A stretch of DNA of 62,133 nucleotides from DASSFG01 sp035547915 (GTDB lineage Bacteria > Planctomycetota > Planctomycetia > Pirellulales > JAICIG01): contig DASZTS010000041.1 in assembly GCA_035547915.1 (NCBI GenBank), positions 1 to 62,133 on the forward strand, written 5' to 3'. Positions 47,143 to 54,571 of this stretch are shown one piece after another. Position numbers and translations under genes: made by a program. Within the stretch, counting starts at the first letter, position 1. Each line of letters begins with the position of its first letter. Under the pieces are notes generated by a model, which did not search any database, was not told the DNA's origin, and saw only the letters and a list, made by a program, of their open reading frames with translations.

Positions 47143-48474
47143 GTGCTTGCGCTGCCCAGAACTTCGCCCTCACGCCGTAGCTTGTGGGCACTCGATGCGC
47201 TCAATTTCTTTCTGGCCGACGTCCGGGATGGGTTGGGGCCGTACCTGGCAATCTATCTGTCGCTGCAAAAGTGGCAGCCGGGAACGATCGGAATTGCCAT
47301 GTCGGCGATGGGCGTAGCCACGGTCATCGCTCAAACGCCTGCCGGAGCCTTGATCGACGCTACTCGGCACAAGCGAATCACCGTCATCCTCGCGGCGCTA
47401 GCGGTGGCACTCGGGTCGATCGCCATGGTCGAGCGGCCGACCTTGCCGGTTATCGTTTCAGCACAGGTGGTTCTTGGAGCGGCAGCAGCGGTCTTTCCGC
47501 CTGCCGTGGCCGCAATCACGTTGGGGTTGATGGGGCACCGCCTGTTCGGGCGGCGGACGGGACGGAATGAGGCGTTCAATCATGCGGGCAACGTCGCTGC
47601 CGCAGTGGCGGCCGGCCTGATCGGCGATCACATCGCCTACGAGGGCATCTTCTATCTGCTTGCCGGGATGTGCCTGGCTTCGTCTTTCTCGACGCTGCTC
47701 ATTCGCGGCGGTGAGATCGATTACGACGGAGCACGGGGGAGCGGCCATGAACCGCCTTGGGAAGAATCCACGGATCCGGTTCCTGATCGGGAACCGGCAC
47801 GCATCGCCAAAGTCGAGGAGCTACTCGAAGATCCACGGATCGTCCTCTTTTCCATAGCGGTGGTCCTGTTCCACTTCGCGAACGCTGCCATGTTGCCACT
47901 CGTCGGCCAGAAGCTGACCGCCGGCCGAGCGGACGGCGCGGCCGGCTATATGTCGGCCTGCATCATCGCCGCGCAACTGGTGATGGTACCCGTAGCCCTG
48001 CTTGCTGCTCGGTTGGCCGAGACATGGGGACGGAAGGCGACGTTCCTGATCGGTTTCGCCGTACTTCCGCCACGGGGATTGCTCTACACCCTGACCGATA
48101 ACCCGTATGCCCTCGTGGCGATCCAGGTACTCGATGGCATCGGTGCGGGCATCTTCGGCGTCGTTGGCGTACTTGTGATCGCCGATCTGACCGAAGGGAC
48201 GGGCCGGTTCAATTTGATGCAGGGGGCGTTGGCGACGGCGATCGGCATCGGTGCCGCACTCAGCAACGTGCTGACCGGCTACGTCGTGCAGGCGAGTAGT
48301 CAGAACGTCGGCTTCTTGGTTCTGGCGATCATCGCGGCGGCCGCGCTCGCATTCTATGCCATCTTCGTACCGGAGACGCACGCCGGCTGCCGAAACGACG
48401 CATCGCGGGCGCTGCTCACCACATCGGACTCCGATTGTACGAACGGATCTCGGCGTAAAGCTGCCAACGGCTGA
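47143..48474 (+). CDS. MFS transporter
   Basis: 443 residues from GTG 47143 (no ATG nearby). About eleven to twelve hydrophobic segments are visible, with the MFS loop after helix 2 (GALIDATRHKR) and a central cytoplasmic loop rich in acidic and Pro residues (about 190-225). FNHAGNVAAAVAAGLIGD matches the motif-C-like part common in efflux-type MFS. The second half begins at DPRIVLFSIAVVLFHFANAAM and contains LAARLAETWGRKATFLIG. The substrate is unknown. It follows the methyltransferase on the same strand. Confidence 0.9.
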   Translation: MLALPRTSPSRRSLWALDALNFFLADVRDGLGPYLAIYLSLQKWQPGTIGIAMSAMGVATVIAQTPAGALIDATRHKRITVILAALAVALGSIAMVERPTLPVIVSAQVVLGAAAAVFPPAVAAITLGLMGHRLFGRRTGRNEAFNHAGNVAAAVAAGLIGDHIAYEGIFYLLAGMCLASSFSTLLIRGGEIDYDGARGSGHEPPWEESTDPVPDREPARIAKVEELLEDPRIVLFSIAVVLFHFANAAMLPLVGQKLTAGRADGAAGYMSACIIAAQLVMVPVALLAARLAETWGRKATFLIGFAVLPPRGLLYTLTDNPYALVAIQVLDGIGAGIFGVVGVLVIADLTEGTGRFNLMQGALATAIGIGAALSNVLTGYVVQASSQNVGFLVLAIIAAAALAFYAIFVPETHAGCRNDASRALLTTSDSDCTNGSRRKAANG

Positions 48475-48507
48475 ATCCGAAGCATTCGCAGGACGCGCAC
48501 GCCGCTT

Positions 48508-51500
48508 TCACTGTTGCAGGTAGGCGAACAGATCTCGTAACTCTTGGGGAGTGAGCTGTTCGAGCAACCGCTCCGGCATCAGCGAAACGGGCGATTCCTC
48601 AAGTTCGTCGATTCTTTCGCGGACGATGCGTGTCTTTTGGTTCTTGGCGTCGAGGATGGTAACGCTCGCGGGATCCTGTTCGGCAAGAAGGCCCGTGAAG
48701 ACTTGCCCGTCGATGGTTGTCAGCACGTAGCTGGCGTACTCCTTGCGAATCGTCGAGCTCGGATCGACGATATTGGTCAACAGCACGTTACCGTCGCCCC
48801 GGTTCGCCTTGGTGAGTTCGGGGCCGATATGGTTCCCCGTCCCGAAGAGTTGATGGCAGACGCCGCAGTGCTTTTGGTACAGAAGCTTGCCGGCTGTTTG
48901 ATCGCCTTCGCCGGCGCGCAGATCGTTGGAAAATCGCCGAATATCGGCCAGTTTCTCTTCCGGCGTGCCCGGACCGATTCTGCCCCAAAGCTGGCGAACG
49001 AGCGAATCGATGGTTTTGTCGCCGTGCAATGCCGCCCTTTGCAACTGCTGATGGGGAATTTCGTCCGGTGGGATGGCGCTGATTCGAACCCGATTCAAGA
49101 GGGCCAATGCCGACTTGGGCCGGCTCAAAAGCGTCTCTCGCACGTCGCTGCGCACGGCAGGCGGCAGGTCTGCATAGAGCGACAAGAGTTTTTGCGTGAC
49201 CTGTTCGTTCTCAAAGCGGCCCACCGCCGTGACGGCAGCTTGCGCGACGGCTTCCGGCTGCCGACCATCGATCCACGGCAATGCGGCGGTGACGCTCGTC
49301 GGCGTACCGAAACGGGCCAAGAGATTCAGGGCCGCAACCCGCTGAGCGCCGCCCAGATTCGCATCGGCCACGAGCGACAACAGTCGTTGCTCGGCGCCGG
49401 GCAACTCGAGAGAGAGGGCCAGCTCCAAGTAGAGCGGTGTCGCGGGCGATACTTGCCAGCGCCGCGCGATCCAGTCTTTCAGTTCGGGTGCAATCGGTTC
49501 GCGCTGGTTCGGCCTGCGCTCACGAAGTCCGCGAGCCAACTCCGCAAGCATGCCGTCCGCTTCTTGTTCGGGCATTGCGTCGAGCAACCGCGCGCACGCG
49601 GCGTAGGTCGCGGTTGCGCCTTCCGCGGCATAGCGGCGGACAAGACGTCGGGCATTTTCGCGCACCAGCACGTGCTGCCATGCCGCCGCATCGAACAATT
49701 CGACGAGATCGCTCATCTGTTCGAGGGCTTTGTCCTCGATCGCCCACCACAGCAGCCACGGGACAAACGGATCGCCAGCGTCTTCATCGTGTTCGAGCAG
49801 TGCTGCGATCATCGGAAGGGCATCGGGGCCCGGTAGTCGCTTGGCCGTGGAGGCAAGCTGGCTTCGGACGATAACACTCTGTTCAGAACCGGCGCGCGTG
49901 GCGAGAAGGCGGGAGATTTTGGGCGACACCTTCCGCTCGTCTCCGAGCAAGCGCACGCTCCATGACCGGACGTGCTCGTCGGCGTGGCTTAACAATTCTT
50001 CGGCCAGTTCGTCGTCGAGTCCGCCGCAGAGGTGAATCGCCCACAGACTTTCCAGCGCCAGCTCGCCATCGGCTCGTTGCGTAGCGCCCGCTCGAAGGCG
50101 GGCCATGGTTGAAGCATCGCTTCGTCGTGCCAGCCGCGTACGTGCGCGCGCCCGCCACGAGTGGTTCGGATGCTGGAGGAGATCGATCAGTTCGTCACCG
50201 CGGAGCCGCGCGAGATCAATCGACCTTTCGGCGGGCCGGGACGCCGCTGGCGCAATTCTATAGACGCGGCCATTCGACCTGTCCCAATTCGCATCGGGAT
50301 CGGGATGGGCCGTCCGCTGATCGAAGAAATCGCATACGAACACCCCGCCATCGGGCGCTAGGCACAGGTCGGTGGCGCCAAACCAGGTATCATGTGAGTC
50401 TAGCAGCAGGCCTCCGAGCGACATCTGGAGCGTCGAGCCGCGCTCGGCGACCTTCCACCACGAACAGGTGTGACCCAAGAAATCGCCACACAGAAACGCA
50501 CCGCGATAGGGCGGCGGAAGCGCATCGGCCAGATAGATGGTTCCGCCCGTGTTTGGCCGGCCGGTCAGCCCGGTATGTTGGACATTGCCGAACCAACCGT
50601 AAGCGTACGGATTGTGCAATGGACCGTGCTTGCCGAAAGCTTTTTCGTAGTAGCCGCCCTGCACACCGTGCCAGCAAAGCCCACCGTTGGAGCTGTAAAT
50701 CAGTCGTCCCTTGGCGTCGAAAGTGAGCCCGAAGCCGTTTCCGCCGCCCTCGCAAAACAGCTCGAAAGCCTTGGTTCGCGGATGGTAACGCCAGACGCCC
50801 TGTTGAAATTCGAGGCCTCGGATACGGCAGGTCGTCGTGCTTCCGTTCAGGCCGTAGAGCCAGCCATCGGGGCCGAACGTGAGATGGTTGGACAACGCCT
50901 GGGCGTCTTCCAATCCGAAGCCTTCGAGGAGCACGTCCGGGTCGCCGTCCGGGTGGTCGTCACCGTCGCGGTCGTGATAGAAGAGCAGATACGGCGATTG
51001 CAGAACGTACACGCCTCCGTCGCCGAATTCCAAACCCGTGCAAAGGTTCAAATCTGAAAGGAAGTCCCGAAAGGTGTCGGCACGGCCGTCGCCATCGAGG
51101 TCCTGGCAGATCGTGATGCGATCCGCGCCTTTTGGTCCGGCTGGCGGCGGTTCGGGCACGCGATCGTAGACGGTGCGCGAGAAACGATCGACCTGCAGCC
51201 GCTTCAGTCCGGCGGGATTGGGATACTGTAGAAACTGAATGACCCACAGCCGGCCACGGTCGTCGCACTTGACGAGAATCGGCTGACGTATTTCCGGTTC
51301 GCTGGCGAAGAGCTTGACGGTCAACCCTTCTCCCGGAGACATCTTTTCGACCGCCTTTTCGGGTGCGTATCCCTGCCCTCGCACCATAGCGACTGGCCAC
51401 CCCAGCAGAACTGCGATGACGGCCAGTAGCTTTCTCGTCGAAACATGGAGTCGCGGAACAGACGAGAAAACTGGATTAAGCTTCAGCCAAACCGACGTTT

Positions 51501-51576
51501 GACGGCCGATTTTCTGTACGCGGCCTTCCGGCTTCTGGGGTTCGTCAACCGCTCTGACTACATCACCGATCGACAT
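48508..51576 (-). CDS. PVC-type haem-binding CxxCH protein 2, with repeat-derived N-terminus
   Basis: 1,022 residues as drawn from ATG 51576. The propeller domain (about 70-400) includes GEGLTVKLFASEPEI, GRLWVIQFLQYPNP and FGPDGWLYGLNGSTT. HEAT-like repeats follow, then the cytochrome c segment KHCGVCHQLFGTGNHIGPEL with Cys904, Cys907 and His908, and DPSSTIRKEYASYVL. The expected signal peptide (STRKLLAVIAVLLGWPVAMVRGQ) starts only at about residue 46. Residues ~7-41 are encoded by copy C of the dispersed repeat. No in-frame ATG lies just before the signal peptide; an ATG at 51446 is out of frame by one base. The gene therefore either uses the repeat-derived start or is 5'-damaged. It is a diverged paralogue of the gene at 37787. 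Confidence 0.85.
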   Translation of the reverse strand: MSIGDVVRAVDEPQKPEGRVQKIGRQTSVWLKLNPVFSSVPRLHVSTRKLLAVIAVLLGWPVAMVRGQGYAPEKAVEKMSPGEGLTVKLFASEPEIRQPILVKCDDRGRLWVIQFLQYPNPAGLKRLQVDRFSRTVYDRVPEPPPAGPKGADRITICQDLDGDGRADTFRDFLSDLNLCTGLEFGDGGVYVLQSPYLLFYHDRDGDDHPDGDPDVLLEGFGLEDAQALSNHLTFGPDGWLYGLNGSTTTCRIRGLEFQQGVWRYHPRTKAFELFCEGGGNGFGLTFDAKGRLIYSSNGGLCWHGVQGGYYEKAFGKHGPLHNPYAYGWFGNVQHTGLTGRPNTGGTIYLADALPPPYRGAFLCGDFLGHTCSWWKVAERGSTLQMSLGGLLLDSHDTWFGATDLCLAPDGGVFVCDFFDQRTAHPDPDANWDRSNGRVYRIAPAASRPAERSIDLARLRGDELIDLLQHPNHSWRARARTRLARRSDASTMARLRAGATQRADGELALESLWAIHLCGGLDDELAEELLSHADEHVRSWSVRLLGDERKVSPKISRLLATRAGSEQSVIVRSQLASTAKRLPGPDALPMIAALLEHDEDAGDPFVPWLLWWAIEDKALEQMSDLVELFDAAAWQHVLVRENARRLVRRYAAEGATATYAACARLLDAMPEQEADGMLAELARGLRERRPNQREPIAPELKDWIARRWQVSPATPLYLELALSLELPGAEQRLLSLVADANLGGAQRVAALNLLARFGTPTSVTAALPWIDGRQPEAVAQAAVTAVGRFENEQVTQKLLSLYADLPPAVRSDVRETLLSRPKSALALLNRVRISAIPPDEIPHQQLQRAALHGDKTIDSLVRQLWGRIGPGTPEEKLADIRRFSNDLRAGEGDQTAGKLLYQKHCGVCHQLFGTGNHIGPELTKANRGDGNVLLTNIVDPSSTIRKEYASYVLTTIDGQVFTGLLAEQDPASVTILDAKNQKTRIVRERIDELEESPVSLMPERLLEQLTPQELRDLFAYLQQ
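51455..51557 (-). repeat. Dispersed palindromic element, copy C, inside a coding 5' end
   Basis: About 103 bp. On the minus strand it reads TCAGAGCGGTTGACGAACC, then AGAAGCCGGAAGGCCGCG, GAAAATCGGCCGTCAAACG and ATCCAGTTTTCTCGTCTG. It aligns with copy A (26571-26676) in the same order at roughly three-quarters identity by eye. It is in frame with the CxxCH protein 2 reading frame. Confidence 0.7.
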
Positions 51577-51644
51577 GCACCAAGTTTAACCGTTGGTTTT
51601 CGACAAGGCGATGGCCTGCGCGTGCCGCTAGCAGGCGAGTGGGT

Positions 51645-54194
51645 TCATTCGCCCTTCGGCGTGGCCATCGCACGGCGCAAATATTCTGCCGTGCGACTGT
51701 GACGGCTCATCGCTACTACCTGGGGAGTGCCGCTGGCGACTACCATTCCGCCTTCGTCTCCTGCCCCGGGACCAATGTCGATCACCCAGTCACTCTGGAC
51801 GATCACCTGCATGTCGTGCTCGACAACGATAACGGTGTTTCCGGAATCGACGATGCCTCGAAGTTGCGTTACCAACCTTTCGACATCCAGCGGATGTAAG
51901 CCGGTCGTCGGCTCGTCAAGGACATAAAGGGTGTTGCCTCGCGGAACACGCTGAAGTTCGGTCGCGAGCTTGATGCGCTGCGCCTCGCCGCCAGAAAGCT
52001 CGGTCGCTGGTTGGCCCAGTCGTAGATAACCAAGGCCGACGTCTTTTAAGACCTTGAGTGCGCGCTCGATGGACGGCTCTTCTGCGAAGAACTCGACCGC
52101 TTCCTCCACGGTCAGCGCGAGCACCTCGGAAATGTTTTTTTCGCGGTATCGCACCTCCAAGGTCTTTGGATTGTAACGTGAGCCCTGACAAGTGGGGCAC
52201 GGCGTATAAACGCTGGGCAGGAACAACAACTCGACCATGACAAAGCCTTCGCCTTGGCAATGCTCGCAGCGCCCTTTGCCGACGTTGAAGGAGAAGCGGC
52301 TCGTGTCGTAGTGTCTCGATTTTGCGAGCTTGGCCTGGGCAAAGAGCTTTCGAATATGGTCGAATATTCCGGTGTAAGTGGCCATGTTCGAGCGAGGGCT
52401 TCGCCCGATCGGCTTCTGATCGACCCGGACGAGCCTGGATATCAAATCTCCGCCCGATGCGATTCGCCCCGTGGTTTCGATGGCCGCGATCCGTTCGAGC
52501 GGATCGAGCTCTTCTTCATCGTTCGACAGTTCATGCCCCAAATGCTCGGCAACGAGTTCCACGAGCACTTGGCTGACGAGCGTAGACTTCCCGGAGCCAG
52601 ACACACCTGTCACGGCGGTCATAACGCCGAGCGGAAAATCGACCCCGATGTCGCGGAGATTGTTGCGGGTCACGCCCGCCAGCTTGAGCCAGCCGAGCGG
52701 TTGCACTAATTGTCTCGGTCGCTTGTCTTTTTGTTCAGCAAAGAGAAAGGCCGCCGTGCGTGAGCTTTTGACCGTGCGCAGTCCCTCGGGCGGCCCACTG
52801 TAAAGGATTTCTCCGCCGTACTGCCCCGCGCCGGGACCAACGTCGACGAGCCAATCGGCGCGTCGCATCACCTCGAGGTCGTGCTCTACGACGAATAGCG
52901 AATTACCGCCTCGTTTCAACATTTCGAGTGCCGCCAGCAGCGCCTCGGTATCTGCCGGGTGAAGACCTGCTGATGGTTCATCCAACACGTAGACCACTCC
53001 GAACAGATTGGAGTAGAGCTGGGTCGCGAGGCGCAGCCGCTGAAGCTCACCCGGCGAAAGCGTCGGCGTGCTTCGGTCGAGTGCTAGGTAGCCGAGGCCC
53101 AAATCGAGCAGGGCTCTTAATCGACCGACCAGGTCGGTCGCGATCCGTTGGCTAACGATCGCCTGTTCCGGATGCTTTTCGCGCTGCCGCTCCAACTCCG
53201 TTGCACTGCCGTCGGCATATGGTCTGAGCAATTGCTCCACGCGCTTGAGCGGCAGTTCCGAGAACTCGGCGATATCGACGCCCGCGAACTTCACGCGGAG
53301 CGACTCCGGTCGCAGCCGCTTGCCCTTGCACATAGGGCAGTCGTTCGCCAACATGAACCTGAGCGCCCGCTTTTTCATCAGCGCGCTGTGGGTCGTGGCG
53401 AACGTGTGCAAGACGTACCGCTTCACCCCGGTAAACGTGCCCATGTAGCTCGGCGATTCTTTGCGCCGCAGAGCCGCCCTGGTCTCGGCGGGGGTATAGC
53501 CGGCATAGACCGGAACCGTCGGCTGCTCGTCGGTGAACAGGATCCATTCGCGTTCTTTCTTCGGCAGCTCGCGCCAGGGCTTGTCGACATCATATCCCAA
53601 TGAAACAAGGATATCGCGCTGGTTCTGTCCGCCCCACGCAGGCGGCCAGGCGGCGATCGCTCGCTCGCGTATCGTGAGCGAATCATCCGGGACCGCGGAC
53701 TTCTCGGTGACGTCGTAGATTCGGCCCAACCCGTGGCAAGTCGGGCAAGCACCCTCGGGGGTATTCGGCGAAAATCCCTCAGCGTAGATGATGCTCTGGC
53801 CCGGCGGATACTTGCCGGCGCGAGAGTAGAGCATGCGTAACAGGTTTGAAAGGGTCGTCACGCTCCCGACGGAAGAGCGCGCCGTCGGAGTTCCGCGCTG
53901 CTGCTGTAGCGCGATGGCGGGCGGCAGTCCGTCGATCGACTGCACCTCGGGCACCGCCATCTGGTTGAAGAGTCTTCTGGCGTAGGGCGAGACCGATTCC
54001 AGGTAGCGTCGTTGGGCCTCGGCATACAGTGTGCCGAACGCGAGGCTGGATTTGCCCGAGCCCGAGATGCCCGTAAAAACGACGAGGGAATCCCGTGGGA
54101 TGATGACGTCGACGTTTTTGAGGTTGTGTTCGCGCGCTCCGTGCACCCGAACGAAGCGGTCCTTCTCGGTTTCCGAGCGGTCGATCGTGGCCAT
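51645..54194 (-). CDS. uvrA: UvrA-family ABC ATPase, short UvrA2 type (excinuclease subunit A-like)
   Basis: 849 residues with two ABC cassettes. Walker A motifs are GISGSGKSS (42-50, Lys48) and GVSGSGKST (Lys536). Signature motifs are LSPGELQRLRLA and LSGGEAQRIKLA. Zinc-knuckle Cys pairs occur in ACPTCHGLG, CPMCKGKRL, CEHCQGEGF and PCPTCQGSRYN. Canonical UvrA is ~940 residues and carries a UvrB-binding domain after the first cassette start. Here SVGSVTTLSNLLRMLYSRAG runs almost directly into FSPNTPEGACPTCHGLG, so that domain is missing. This matches the UvrA2 class, linked to tolerance of DNA-binding drugs rather than classical repair. It is downstream of, and divergent from, the histidine kinase. 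Confidence 0.92.
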   Translation of the reverse strand: MATIDRSETEKDRFVRVHGAREHNLKNVDVIIPRDSLVVFTGISGSGKSSLAFGTLYAEAQRRYLESVSPYARRLFNQMAVPEVQSIDGLPPAIALQQQRGTPTARSSVGSVTTLSNLLRMLYSRAGKYPPGQSIIYAEGFSPNTPEGACPTCHGLGRIYDVTEKSAVPDDSLTIRERAIAAWPPAWGGQNQRDILVSLGYDVDKPWRELPKKEREWILFTDEQPTVPVYAGYTPAETRAALRRKESPSYMGTFTGVKRYVLHTFATTHSALMKKRALRFMLANDCPMCKGKRLRPESLRVKFAGVDIAEFSELPLKRVEQLLRPYADGSATELERQREKHPEQAIVSQRIATDLVGRLRALLDLGLGYLALDRSTPTLSPGELQRLRLATQLYSNLFGVVYVLDEPSAGLHPADTEALLAALEMLKRGGNSLFVVEHDLEVMRRADWLVDVGPGAGQYGGEILYSGPPEGLRTVKSSRTAAFLFAEQKDKRPRQLVQPLGWLKLAGVTRNNLRDIGVDFPLGVMTAVTGVSGSGKSTLVSQVLVELVAEHLGHELSNDEEELDPLERIAAIETTGRIASGGDLISRLVRVDQKPIGRSPRSNMATYTGIFDHIRKLFAQAKLAKSRHYDTSRFSFNVGKGRCEHCQGEGFVMVELLFLPSVYTPCPTCQGSRYNPKTLEVRYREKNISEVLALTVEEAVEFFAEEPSIERALKVLKDVGLGYLRLGQPATELSGGEAQRIKLATELQRVPRGNTLYVLDEPTTGLHPLDVERLVTQLRGIVDSGNTVIVVEHDMQVIVQSDWVIDIGPGAGDEGGMVVASGTPQVVAMSRHSRTAEYLRRAMATPKGE

Positions 54195-54571
54195 ACTTAT
54201 GAGCGAGCAAGGCCCGCGCTATGGCCCGGTCCTGTGCCTCATGGTCGGTTTTCGGTCGTGTAGTTCGTCTAATCCAGCTAACTGTGCGGTCTGCCCGGCG
54301 CGGCGGAAGCATTCTAGAGAATCCGCCGCTCAGCCGCACGGCCTAACTTCAAGCGCCGAGGACGCTCGTTGGTCGACCTCATGAAAGTTGGTGGCCCCGA
54401 TCCGTAAGTAGGTCGCTCGGCTGTGGAATGCCTCCCTACCCCGCTGCATACCGCCCTATCTCCCGCTCGAAACGTGCCCCCGCCCTGGCTCGAAAATCGG
54501 GCCTTGGCGGCCGATTCCTGTTCCCGGCGGTGTGAGGTCTTTCGAGTTTTCGCGGCCGGTTTAGAATTGGA
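54195..54571. other. Divergent promoter region between uvrA2 and the hybrid histidine kinase
   Basis: 377 bp with starts on both sides, so it must hold both promoters; no box is obvious. Around 54490-54515 the sequence (CGAAAATCGGGCC, then GGCCGATTCC) resembles the core hairpin of the dispersed repeat, but its ends cannot be aligned with confidence. No gene is seen. Confidence 0.35.

Noticed and set aside
48544..49836. 430-codon plus-strand frame under CxxCH protein 2
   Set aside because: Antisense shadow; the minus strand encodes the HEAT and haem segments with clear motifs.
54480..54570. Another copy of the dispersed repeat upstream of the histidine kinase
   Set aside because: Only a short core (AAAATCGG...GGCCGATT) matches; the terminal inverted repeats do not align well enough.
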